64,000 bases of DNA from Streptomyces sp. Edi2 (lineage in GTDB: Bacteria > Actinomycetota > Actinomycetes > Streptomycetales > Streptomycetaceae). Where the stretch lies: positions 1,302,001 to 1,366,000 of the forward strand of contig NZ_JBEJGX010000003.1 of the NCBI RefSeq assembly GCF_040253635.1. The letters are read 5' to 3'. The position numbers were made by a program, and so were the translations under genes. The notes under the pieces are model-generated. The model was given only the letters and a program-made list of their open reading frames with translations. It ran no database searches and had not been told where the DNA came from. Positions 8,109-15,315 of the stretch are shown in pieces. Each line of letters begins with the position of its first letter. Within the stretch, counting starts at the first letter, position 1.

Positions 8109-8171
8109 GCTGTAACTATCGAAGCGCGGAGAGTGGCGGCCTAGTGGCATAAGTAGGGGCACTATGGGGTT
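8109..8171. promoter_or_regulatory. Divergent promoter between XRE regulator and small Cys genes
   Basis: A 63-bp intergenic region serves two divergent genes, neither with a ribosome site. TAGTG (8142-8146) and CACTA form an inverted pair separated by 13 bp that flanks a possible operator. AT-rich hexamers lie 6-10 bp before both start codons, compatible with leaderless promoters. The assignment is inference. Confidence 0.4.
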
Positions 8172-9275
8172 ATGAGCATTGGGTGCTTGATCAGGGACCT
8201 ACGCCTGGCGCGAGGATGGGGCCAAGGCGGGTTGGCGAACGCGATCAACGAGCGCTTCGGCGTCAACCTGACGCGAGAGTACGTGAGTCGCTGGGAACGC
8301 GGAAAGATCACGCCCAGTGGCTACCACCTCCGCCACCTGTCCGCCGTGCTAGACGTCCCACTAGCCGTACTTGAGGGTGAAGTGAACCGACGGACATTCA
8401 TCTCCGATGTGGCAGCAACAGCCATAGCACCGATCGTTGCGTCTGATCTCCTGAGCGCAGGTTTCGCTGCACGCCTGCAGGGAGGCCCCTCCGTTGACGA
8501 CTGGGAGGGCAAGCTAGCGGCGTACGGCACTGACTACATGTCGATGGGTGCCGGTGACATTCAACGTCGCGTGGCCGGGGAACTCGTGACAGTGCAGCAG
8601 CAGCTGGACACGCCCCGGCTGTGGTCCGTGGCGGCGCGTCTCGCCACGCTGTACGCCAAGACCTTTCCCGGCTCCGACGGCACGAAGGCGGTGTCTTGGT
8701 ACCGGATGGCTGCCGAGATGGCAGACCGGTCCGGCGACGAGCACACACGCGTCTGGGTACGCGGACGCGCGGCTATCGCGCTTGGGTACGAAGGTGCGTC
8801 GCTCGGTGTCGCCGACGTGCTGGCGGAGCAAGCGCTCCAGATCTCCGACAAGCCGTCGCAGGGACGGCTGAACGCCATTATGGGTGCCGCCCACGCCGCA
8901 GCCATCCGCGGCGACCACGGACGCGCCAACAAGCTGGCCAACGATGGCCGGCGGATGTTCGACCGGGCAGCGTCGTATGAGCAGACGTCGGACTACGCCG
9001 TTCCGTGGTGGCGTATGAACGTATTTCTCTCCCTTCTCCTGGCCCGTCTCGGCGACGAGAAGGGAGCCGTCGAGGCGCAGGAATCTGCACAGCGCGAGCT
9101 GCCCGTTTCCCTCCCCCGGTTCGCGACGCATCTGGAGATGCACCGTGGGCTCATGCTGGCCCGGTCGGGAGACAAGACGGGGGGTGTTTCCTATGCGAAG
9201 GCAGCGATGGACCGCCTTCCGCCGGAGAAGCACAGTCTGACGCTTCGGATGCTGATGGACGAGATCAAGGCATAA
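8172..9275 (+). CDS. XRE-family regulator with C-terminal TPR-like region
   Basis: 367 aa. Residues 1-60 carry the Cro/C1 helix-turn-helix (RDLRLARGWGQGGLANAI, then VSRWERGKITPSGYHLRHLS). A linker follows (NRRTFISDVAATAIAPIVAS). About 250 residues of paired alpha-helices of the TPR type fill the rest (for example AARLATLYAKTFPG and MGAAHAAAIRGDHGRANKLA). In streptomycetes this architecture is typical of regulators with tiny neighbours; the TPR part probably senses a peptide or small molecule. The start follows its promoter closely without a ribosome site. GC content is visibly lower than in flanking genes, consistent with horizontal origin. Confidence 0.85.
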   Translation: MSIGCLIRDLRLARGWGQGGLANAINERFGVNLTREYVSRWERGKITPSGYHLRHLSAVLDVPLAVLEGEVNRRTFISDVAATAIAPIVASDLLSAGFAARLQGGPSVDDWEGKLAAYGTDYMSMGAGDIQRRVAGELVTVQQQLDTPRLWSVAARLATLYAKTFPGSDGTKAVSWYRMAAEMADRSGDEHTRVWVRGRAAIALGYEGASLGVADVLAEQALQISDKPSQGRLNAIMGAAHAAAIRGDHGRANKLANDGRRMFDRAASYEQTSDYAVPWWRMNVFLSLLLARLGDEKGAVEAQESAQRELPVSLPRFATHLEMHRGLMLARSGDKTGGVSYAKAAMDRLPPEKHSLTLRMLMDEIKA

Positions 9276-9278
9276 ATG

Positions 9279-9312
9279 GGGCGCCCCTCCCATGTCGGCA
9301 GGGGCGCCCTTT
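9279..9312. terminator. Bidirectional terminator between convergent genes
   Basis: GGGCGCCCCT (9279-9288) pairs with AGGGGCGCCC (9300-9309), loop 11 nt, then TTT. It begins 4 bp after the XRE stop and ends 8 bp before the stop of the leftward phage fragment. Confidence 0.75.
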
Positions 9313-9319
9313 GCATGCG

Positions 9320-9811
9320 TCAGTCCCACCTTCCGTTGTCAATTGCGGACGCCGTTGCCGCCTCGCGTTTGCTTACCTGTACGTCGACAATTTCCGTGAT
9401 GTCGCGGTCACCGATCCTCACCGTGACGTCGAAATTATTGGCGCTCGCATTGCCCCCGCTGACATTCGCGCGGAGGGTGTCCCACTGAGACGCGGGACTT
9501 CCGCAGCGGTTTTTGATGTACCCCATTCCCCACTTGATCTGAGTCGTTGCGTTGGTGCGCCAGTCAGATCCTGCGGACGCCATCTTCGAGCCGGGCAGCG
9601 CCTGCGGGATGCCGTAGGCGCCGGAGGAAGAGTTGTCAGCGTTCCGCTTCCAGGACGATTCCCCGCCCCAGAGGTGACGGAGAGGTACCCACTCCTTTTC
9701 GCCCCATCCGAATTCACCGAGTACCTGGTGCGCGGTCCACTGCGCTGCGAGCCCAAGAGCCGACGACAACACCGTCACCTCCGCGGGACCCCAGTGGACG
9801 CCGTACGGCAT
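9320..9811 (-). pseudogene. C-terminal fragment of a phage tape-measure protein with lytic transglycosylase-like domain
   Basis: 163 codons. The segment LWGGESSWKRNADNSSSGAY, GIPQALPGSKMASAG, TQIKWGMGYIKNRCGSP is the transglycosylase/APF-type domain that ends many actinophage tape-measure proteins (catalytic Glu in WGGESSW). The C-terminal VTVRIGDRDITEIVDVQVSK is a typical closing segment. Tape-measure proteins are normally over 1000 residues, so only the end is left. Its upstream edge meets phosphotriesterase sequence at about 9812-9823, with no ribosome site for the first ATG. I read it as prophage debris trapped at a deletion joint; translation as a free 163-aa enzyme is unlikely. Confidence 0.68.
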
Positions 9812-9822
9812 GTGCCGGGCCG

Positions 9823-10254
9823 CTGGACGTACTCGATCTGCTCTGCGGCGAGTTGGCGGTACCGCCGGACCGGGTGATCCTTGGCCACCTCAACCGCTCA
9901 CCGGACCTCGTCGTCCACCGGACGGCCGCGGAGGCCGGGGCGTATCTGGCGTTCGACGGTCCCTCTCGGGCCCATCACGCGACGGACTGGCGCCTCCCCG
10001 AGGCGCTGGCCGCGCTCGCCGAGGCGGGCTTCGGCGACCGGATCCTGCTGGGCGGCGACACCACGACGGCCGGCGCCCGGTCGGTGAACGGCGGTCCCGG
10101 CATGCCCCATCTGCTGCGCCGTCACCGGGAACGTCTCGAAGTCGCCCTGGGAAAGAACCTGGTGGCACGGTTCCTGACGGCGAACCCGGCCCGCGCCTTC
10201 GCCGCCGACTGGGCGCGGGTCCCGCGGGCCCCGCACAAAGGCCGGGAGACGTAG
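9823..10254 (+). pseudogene. 3' half of a phosphotriesterase-family gene
   Basis: About 143 codons read LDVLDLLCGELAVPPDRVIL, GHLNRSPDL, AGAYLAFDGPSR, then ILLGGDTTTAGARS. This is the C-terminal half of a zinc TIM-barrel phosphotriesterase/lactonase, with the metal His in GHLNR and the metal Asp in LGGDTT. The N-terminal half with the HxH metal site is absent: sequence upstream of 9823 belongs to the leftward phage fragment, and there is no start codon with a ribosome site. The gene is therefore inactive. Together with the DUF4865 stump at 6631, it marks the two edges of the replaced segment. Confidence 0.72.
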
Positions 10255-10262
10255 CCCACCGC

Positions 10263-10646
10263 CTACAGCGTGACCGAGATCCCCACATGCGGCCGTTTTC
10301 CGCCGCGCACCAGCGCACCGACGCTGTCCATCAGCCGGAAGCGCAGCCCGTATTTGCCCGCCATCGCCCGGCGCACCCGGCCGAGTTCGCCCTTTCCCTC
10401 CAGCAGCCGGCCGGTGCCCTCGACGGTCTGCGTACCTTCGGCGATCCGGCCCCGGACATCGCACGGGGTGACGGTCACCCGGCCGTCGTTGCGCAGCCGC
10501 TTCACCTTCCAGCTGTCGTCCCGCGTCCACACCAGTAGTTCCTCCCCCTCGGCGACCGCCCACACCGGGGTGGCCACCGGCGTTCCGCTCTTTCGGTACG
10601 TAACGAGGCTGACGTAGGGACTGCGCGCGACCGCTTCGGGAATCAT
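10263..10646 (-). CDS. PPOX-class F420-dependent oxidoreductase
   Basis: 127 aa with the compact split-barrel FMN/F420-binding fold: SPYVSLVTYRKSGTPVATPV at the start, LLVWTRDDSWKVKRLRNDGR carrying the cofactor-phosphate-binding residues, then a helix LGRVRRAMAGKYGLRFRLM. Actinobacterial proteins of this size and pattern (TIGR03666-like) use reduced F420 to reduce quinones or heme intermediates; the substrate here is unknown. Its stop lies 8 bp from the end of the phosphotriesterase remnant, so it is the first intact gene right of the broken locus. A very stable hairpin upstream isolates it from the ROK gene. Confidence 0.85.
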   Translation of the reverse strand: MIPEAVARSPYVSLVTYRKSGTPVATPVWAVAEGEELLVWTRDDSWKVKRLRNDGRVTVTPCDVRGRIAEGTQTVEGTGRLLEGKGELGRVRRAMAGKYGLRFRLMDSVGALVRGGKRPHVGISVTL

Positions 10647-10673
10647 GGCCGCAGCCTAGGACGCCGGCCGGAC

Positions 10674-10737
10674 GACGGCAGGGGGCCGGGGCCGTGGGCG
10701 GAGACCCCTGCGGCCCCGGCCCCGGCCCCCTGCCGTC
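10674..10737 (-). terminator. 21-bp perfect-stem hairpin after the ROK regulator
   Basis: Bases 10674-10694 (beginning GACGGCAGGGGG) are perfectly complementary to 10717-10737, with a 22-nt loop. It lies between the stop of the leftward ROK regulator (10795) and the start of the leftward PPOX gene (10646), so it should block read-through. There is no U-tract, as is usual in this genus. Confidence 0.7.
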
Positions 10738-10741
10738 CGCC

Positions 10742-10773
10742 GTGCTGCCGTGCTGCCGTGCTGCCGTGCTGCC
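10742..10773. repeat. 8-bp tandem repeat, four copies
   Basis: GTGCTGCC is repeated exactly four times, directly beside the hairpin and 22 bp from the ROK stop codon. Such a perfect short array could vary in copy number between strains by slippage. Confidence 0.85.
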
Positions 10774-10794
10774 GTCCGCCGCACCATCCCCCGG

Positions 10795-12015
10795 TCACCG
10801 GTCGAGAACAACCAGCGGATCGTCCAGAACCGGCTGCCAGGCCAACTCCGCCGCGCCGACCAGGCTGTTGTGGTCGAGGGTGCAGGGCAGGATCGGCACT
10901 CCGCCGCTGCGGCCCCACAGGCTGCGGTCGGCGACCACCGCGCGCAGTCGCTCCGGATCGGCCTCCAGCAGGGCGCGGTGCAGCCCGCCGAGGACGATGC
11001 GGTCGGGGTTGAGGATGTTGACGAGTCCGGCCAGTCCGAGCCCGAGGCGGTCGATGAGGAGATCGGCGGCGGAGCGGACGCCCGGATCGGCGTACTCGTC
11101 CCGCAGCAGGTCGGCGGCCTGCTGGAGCAGGGAGACCTCGGGGCCCGGTTCGCGTCCTGCGGCGCCGAGGAAGGCGAGCGGGTCCGCCTCGACGTCCAGG
11201 CAGCCGCGGCTGCCGCAGTGGCAGGGCGCCCCCTCGGGGTTGACCGTCAGATGCCCGACCTCCAGCGCCAGGCCCGAACTGCCGCTGTGCAGACGGCCGT
11301 CCAGCACCAGTGCCCCGCCGACGCCCCGGTGGCCGGACGCCACACAGAGCAGATCGCGGGCGCCCCGTCCGACGCCGTGCCGGTGTTCGGCGAGCGCCAT
11401 GAGGTTGACATCGTTGCCGGTGAAGCCGATCGCCCCGGTGACTCCCGGAATGGCGGCGTCGGCCAGCGCGCGCAGGAAGAGCGCACGTACGGGGGCGCCG
11501 GAAGGCCAGGCGAGGTGGAGCGGCGCCAGGGCCTCACCGTCCGGTTCGGCGACCGCGGAGGGCACCGCGAGGCCGGCGCCGAGGCAGCGCCTCCCGGTCT
11601 CGCGCAGCAGGTCCGAGCCGGCCGCGACCACGTCGGCGAGAACGTGCGCGGGGTCAGCGGGGATGGTGCCGCAGCCGGTCGAGGTCGCCACGATGCGGCC
11701 GCCCAGGCCCACCAGCGCGACCCGGAAGCCGTCCGCGTGGATCTGCGCGGCGAGCACGACCGGTCCCCTCTCGGCGACGAACAGCCGGTGGGAGGGGCGC
11801 CCCTGGGAGCCGGCCGAGGCGGTCGGCCGGGAGTCGACGGTGATCAGGCCGAGCGCTTCGAGCTCGGCGGCCACCGCCCCCGCGGTCGCGCGGGTCACGC
11901 CGAGTTCGGAGGTCAGGACGGCACGGGTGGGTGCGCGTCCGGTGTGTACGAGCTCCAGTGCGGGTCCGAGGGCGCCACGGCCCCGCTCCAGCCTGGTTGT
12001 CCGAGTCTGGGTCAC
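10795..12015 (-). CDS. ROK-family transcriptional regulator
   Basis: 406 aa from GTG 12015 (VTQTRTTRLERGRG). The in-frame ATG at 12042 would lie upstream of the likely transcription start and inside the divergent MFS gene. The N-terminal winged helix-turn-helix (VLTSELGVTRATAGAVAAEL) is followed by a ROK sugar-kinase fold with the zinc motif CHCGSRGCLDVEA and VNILNPDRIVLGG. ROK regulators of this build repress sugar uptake or efflux genes and respond to a sugar. The divergent MFS transporter, sharing a 17-bp spacer, is the obvious target. Kinase activity is unlikely: the N-terminal ATP motif is replaced by VVLAAQIHADGF. Confidence 0.88.
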   Translation of the reverse strand: MTQTRTTRLERGRGALGPALELVHTGRAPTRAVLTSELGVTRATAGAVAAELEALGLITVDSRPTASAGSQGRPSHRLFVAERGPVVLAAQIHADGFRVALVGLGGRIVATSTGCGTIPADPAHVLADVVAAGSDLLRETGRRCLGAGLAVPSAVAEPDGEALAPLHLAWPSGAPVRALFLRALADAAIPGVTGAIGFTGNDVNLMALAEHRHGVGRGARDLLCVASGHRGVGGALVLDGRLHSGSSGLALEVGHLTVNPEGAPCHCGSRGCLDVEADPLAFLGAAGREPGPEVSLLQQAADLLRDEYADPGVRSAADLLIDRLGLGLAGLVNILNPDRIVLGGLHRALLEADPERLRAVVADRSLWGRSGGVPILPCTLDHNSLVGAAELAWQPVLDDPLVVLDR

Positions 12016-12049
12016 CCCCCTATTCTGGCTTTGTGCCGACACTAAACAA
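11997..12049. promoter_or_regulatory. Overlapping face-to-face leaderless promoters (ROK/MFS)
   Basis: Plus strand: TTGTCC (11997-12002), 18 bp, TATTCT (12021-12026), with the MFS GTG 7 bp further on. Minus strand: TTGTTT (complement of 12044-12049), 16 bp, then CAGAAT overlapping the same -10 box, with the ROK GTG 12015 just after. Neither gene has a ribosome site, so both mRNAs appear leaderless and use one shared, nearly symmetric -10 region. Confidence 0.5.
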
Positions 12050-13268
12050 AATACGGGCGGCCCTGACGAAGGACCGGGGCGCCACCCCTCCCGCCGATCC
12101 GCACCTGACCCGCCTCCGCATCGCCGTCACGGCCTTCTTTGCCATGGACGGCTTCCTCTTCGCCGGCTGGGTGGTCCGGATCCCCGCGATCAAGGCACAG
12201 ACCGGCGCCGGCGCGGGCACCCTGGGACTCGCGCTGCTCGGCGTGTCGGCGGGCGCGGTCGCCTTCATGATGATCACTGGCAGGCTGTGCCGTCGGTTCG
12301 GCAGCCACGCCGTGACGACCGCCTCCGCGGCCGCCCTCGCACTGAGCATCGTGCTGCCGCCGCTCACCCGCTCGGCAACCGCACTGGCACTGGTCCTGCT
12401 GGTCTTCGGCGCGGCGTACGGCTCGCTCAACGTCGCGATGAACAGCGCCGCGGTCGACCTCATCAGCGCTCTGCGGCGCCCCGTGATGCCCAGCTTCCAC
12501 GCCGCCTTCAGCCTCGGCGGCATGCTCGGCGCGGGCCTCGGCGGGCTGATCGCGGGCAGCCTCTCCCCCACCGCTCATCTGCTGCTGCTCGCCGCGATCG
12601 GACTGCTGGTGACGACCGTTGCGGGGAACGCGCTGCGCGCGCACCCGGCCCCGGCCGTCCCCGAGCGGCTGCCGGCGGCGCAGGAGAGCCGGCCGCGGCA
12701 CGACCGGGCGGGCCGCGGCCGCCGCCTGGTGCTGGTCTTCGGGCTGATCGCGCTGTGCACCGCGTACGGCGAGGGGGCCATGGCCGACTGGGGTGCGCTG
12801 CACCTCTCCCAGGACCTGGGCGCCGGACCGGGCACGGCCGCCGCCGGATATGCCGTGTTCGCGCTGGCGATGACCGTGGGGCGGCTGTCCGGGACCGCGC
12901 TGGTGCAGCGCTTCGGTGCGGCGCGGGCGCTGATCGCGGGCGGGACGACCGCGACCGCCGGCATGCTGCTCGGCGCGCTCGCCCCCTCGGCCGGGGCGGC
13001 CTGCGCCGGATTCGCCGTCGCGGGTCTGGGGCTCGCCAACATCTTCCCGATCGCCATTGCCCGGGCCGGCGAGAGCGGCGGCCCGGACGGGGTCGCCGTG
13101 GCCTCCACGGTCGGCTACGGCGGCATGCTGCTCGGACCGCCCGCCATCGGCTTCCTCGCCGAGGCGGCCGGCCTGCCGGCCGCTCTGACGACGGTGGCGC
13201 TGCTGGCCGCGATCGCCGCGGTCATCGCGTACGCCACCCGCGGGGCGCACCGTACCGGGCGGCCATGA
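12033..13268 (+). CDS. MFS transporter
   Basis: 411 aa from GTG 12033. Twelve hydrophobic helices with the MFS loop 2-3 signature (GRLCRRFGSH) and a pseudo-repeat in the second half. The sequence AAYGSLNVAMNSAAVDL in helix 4 and the FHAAFSLGGMLGAGLGG segment place it with the YbjJ/FucP-like sugar or drug MFS group. It is divergent from a ROK regulator that shares its promoter, which suggests a carbohydrate or antibiotic-like substrate controlled by that repressor. The start is supported by the promoter position, since no ribosome site is present. The substrate is unknown. Confidence 0.85.
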   Translation: MPTLNKIRAALTKDRGATPPADPHLTRLRIAVTAFFAMDGFLFAGWVVRIPAIKAQTGAGAGTLGLALLGVSAGAVAFMMITGRLCRRFGSHAVTTASAAALALSIVLPPLTRSATALALVLLVFGAAYGSLNVAMNSAAVDLISALRRPVMPSFHAAFSLGGMLGAGLGGLIAGSLSPTAHLLLLAAIGLLVTTVAGNALRAHPAPAVPERLPAAQESRPRHDRAGRGRRLVLVFGLIALCTAYGEGAMADWGALHLSQDLGAGPGTAAAGYAVFALAMTVGRLSGTALVQRFGAARALIAGGTTATAGMLLGALAPSAGAACAGFAVAGLGLANIFPIAIARAGESGGPDGVAVASTVGYGGMLLGPPAIGFLAEAAGLPAALTTVALLAAIAAVIAYATRGAHRTGRP

Positions 13269-13361
13269 TCCGGGCGGCCCGGAACCGGCCGGCGCACCCG
13301 CGCGGGCAGGCGCGCCACCCGTCCGCTCCCCCGCACGCGGGCAGCCTCCGCCCGGGCTCGC

Positions 13362-13389
13362 ACGGGCCCGTGGACCCGCGCGGGCCCGT
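13362..13389 (+). terminator. Hairpin after MFS gene
   Basis: ACGGGCCCG (13362-13370) pairs with CGGGCCCGT (13381-13389) around a 10-nt loop. It lies 93 bp past the MFS stop and 30 bp before the next gene. Confidence 0.5.
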
Positions 13390-13418
13390 TGTCAGTGGCG
13401 GCTGGCACACTTCTGACC

Positions 13419-14186
13419 ATGGAGATCACTGAGTTCGTCGAATCGCTGCGACTGGACGGAAGCCTGCTCGCCGACGCCGCCGAGGAGGCGGGGCCGGATG
13501 CCCGTATTCCGGCCTGTCCCGAGTGGAAGATGCGGGATCTGGTCACCCACATCGGCCGGATCCACCGCTGGGCGACGGAGTTCGTGACCCAGGGCACAGC
13601 GCAGCCCGGCCGTCCCCCCGAGGCTCCGGACCTGGCCGACGACGACCTCGTGGCCTGGCTGCGCGAGGGCCATCACCACCTCGTCCTGGCACTGCACTCC
13701 GCCCCGCAGGACCTCGCGGCCTGGACCTTCCTCCCCGCCCCCTCGCCCCTCGCGTTCTGGGCCCGGCGGCAGGCGCACGAGACCTCGGTGCACCGCGTGG
13801 ACGCACAGCAGGCACTCGGCGCCTCCCTCACGCCCCTCCCGTCCGCCTTCGCGGCCGACGGGATCGACGAACTCCTGACGGGCTTTCACGGCGGTGACCG
13901 CAGCAAGGTCCGGACGGACGTCCCCCGGACCCTGCGGCTGCGCGCGACGAACGCACCCGGCGCCGACTGGACCGTCCAGCTCTCCGACGCCCCGCCGCAC
14001 ACGGTGCGCACCGCCGCGGAGGCCGACGGCGACGGACCGGACACCGGCAAGCCGGCGGACTGCACGGTCGAGGGCCCGGCCGAGGAGCTGTACCTCGCGC
14101 TGTGGAACCGCCTGCCCTGGGACGCGATAACCGTCACCGGTGACGCGACGCTGGCCCAGCTGTGGCAGGAGCGCTCCGGGATCTGA
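13419..14186 (+). CDS. Maleylpyruvate isomerase-family (DinB-like, mycothiol-dependent) protein
   Basis: 255 aa from ATG 13419; there is no ribosome site. N-terminal DinB four-helix bundle with the metal-binding pattern CPEWKMRDLVTHIGRIHRW and HETSVHRVDAQQA. A C-terminal beta domain follows (ADCTVEGPAEELYLALWNRL). This two-domain layout is that of the TIGR03083 maleylpyruvate isomerase group, which uses mycothiol as cofactor; most streptomycete members have unknown substrates and may detoxify electrophiles. The neighbours do not help. Three histidines of the metal site are present, so it is probably active. Confidence 0.85.
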   Translation: MEITEFVESLRLDGSLLADAAEEAGPDARIPACPEWKMRDLVTHIGRIHRWATEFVTQGTAQPGRPPEAPDLADDDLVAWLREGHHHLVLALHSAPQDLAAWTFLPAPSPLAFWARRQAHETSVHRVDAQQALGASLTPLPSAFAADGIDELLTGFHGGDRSKVRTDVPRTLRLRATNAPGADWTVQLSDAPPHTVRTAAEADGDGPDTGKPADCTVEGPAEELYLALWNRLPWDAITVTGDATLAQLWQERSGI

Positions 14187-14377
14187 GACGGGATCTGAGA
14201 GCTGTACTCCCCCGGCCACCCGGCTGCCGAGGCGACCCGCAACATCACTTTCGGAAAGCGGAGAGCCTCTGCGCAGCGCGCCTGGGCAGGCGGGCAAGCA
14301 GCACCAACCGGCAGAAGGCCAGGGCGATTTCCCGTTCGGCGCGGGACGGAGGCGGTGCCCCCTGGGAGACTGTCGGT

Positions 14378-14689
14378 ATGTCACCCAGCCGTACGCAGGC
14401 CGAGCGCGACGCGGTCACCGTCGAGATCATGTTTGCCCTGGTCAGTGGCGCCTTCGTGGGCGCTTCAGGGTTCGGGGTGCTGGGCAGCGCGGTGCTGTGG
14501 GGCCCGGTGCCGGCCTCGTGGCGCGGGCCGTGGCTCGCGGTGAGCTCCGCGCTCGGCGGGGTGCTGTTCTGCGTCCAGGTGGTGCGGGTGCTCCGGCGTC
14601 TGCCCGGCCGGCCGGGGGCCGGTCCGTCCCCCGGGGATGTCGTCTGGATTCAGCCCAGCCAGCCGGGCCGCACCAACCCCGACTCATAG
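14378..14689 (+). CDS. DUF6332-like small membrane protein
   Basis: 103 aa from ATG 14378 with GGGAG upstream. The N-terminus TQAERDAVTVEIMFALVSGA runs into the first of two membrane helices (ALVSGAFVGASGFGVLGSAV, then WLAVSSALGGVLFCVQVVRVL), and the C-terminus is a short soluble tail. The RTQAERDAVTVEI motif matches DUF6332 proteins of streptomycetes as I remember them. The function is unknown. Its last 40 bp overlap antisense with the 3' end of the response-regulator gene. Confidence 0.65.
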   Translation: MSPSRTQAERDAVTVEIMFALVSGAFVGASGFGVLGSAVLWGPVPASWRGPWLAVSSALGGVLFCVQVVRVLRRLPGRPGAGPSPGDVVWIQPSQPGRTNPDS

Positions 14690-15315
14690 GCCAGCACGAC
14701 CAGTTGGGCGCGGTCGCGGGCGCCCAGTTTGACCATGGTGCGGCTGACATGCGTCTTGGCGGTGAGCGGGCTGACCACCAGCCGGCGGGCGATCTCCTCA
14801 TTGGAGAGACCGATGCCGACCAGCGCCATCACCTCACGCTCCCGGTCGGTCAGTGCGGACAGGGCGTCGGACGCGGCCGGCTCCTTGGAGCGGGCCGCGA
14901 ACTCGGCGATGAGGCGGCGGGTGACACCGGGCGAGAGCAGCGCGTCACCGGCCACGACCGCGCGCACAGCCCGCACCAGTTCCTCCGGTTCGGTGTCCTT
15001 GACCAGGAAGCCGGAGGCACCGGAGCGGATCGCCTCGAAGACGTACTCGTCCAGCTCGAAGGTGGTCAGCATGACGACCTTCACCTCCGGCAGCCGGGGG
15101 TCCTCGGTGATGCGACGGGTGGCGACCAGGCCGTCCACCACCGGCATCCGGATGTCCATCAGGACGATGTCCGGGCGGTGTTCCCGGACCGCCGCCAGCG
15201 CCTGCTCCCCGTCCGCCGCCTCGGCGACCACCTCGATGCCGGGCTGGGCGTCCAGCAGCACCTTGAACCCGGCCCGGACCAGCAGCTGGTCGTCGGCGAG
15301 CAGTACCCGGATCAC
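14650..15315 (-). CDS. NarL/LuxR-family response regulator
   Basis: 221 aa. Receiver domain at residues 1-120: acidic pair DD at 8-9, phospho-acceptor Asp54 in DIVLMDIRMP, conserved Thr and Lys further on (MLTTF, LVKD). The LuxR-type helix-turn-helix follows (LTDREREVMALVGIGLSNEE, then IARRLVVSPLTAKTHVSRTM). It overlaps the kinase stop by 4 bp, so the pair is translated together. Its own C-terminal codons overlap the end of the rightward DUF6332-like gene. The perfect palindrome upstream of the kinase gene (16682-16709) is a natural candidate for its binding site. Confidence 0.95.
   Translation of the reverse strand: MIRVLLADDQLLVRAGFKVLLDAQPGIEVVAEAADGEQALAAVREHRPDIVLMDIRMPVVDGLVATRRITEDPRLPEVKVVMLTTFELDEYVFEAIRSGASGFLVKDTEPEELVRAVRAVVAGDALLSPGVTRRLIAEFAARSKEPAASDALSALTDREREVMALVGIGLSNEEIARRLVVSPLTAKTHVSRTMVKLGARDRAQLVVLAYESGLVRPGWLG

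Noticed and set aside
6660..9820. A complete integrative element or active prophage
   Set aside because: No integrase, excisionase, replication gene, tRNA target or flanking direct repeat is visible; only fragments remain.
12016..12042. ATG 12042 as start of the ROK regulator
   Set aside because: It would overlap the coding region of the divergent MFS gene and lie upstream of the predicted transcription start; GTG 12015 fits better.
10694..13432. Rightward 912-codon frame across the ROK and MFS genes
   Set aside because: It crosses two genes supported by motifs in other frames, contains strings of Arg/Pro/Ser typical of shadow frames, and starts within a hairpin.
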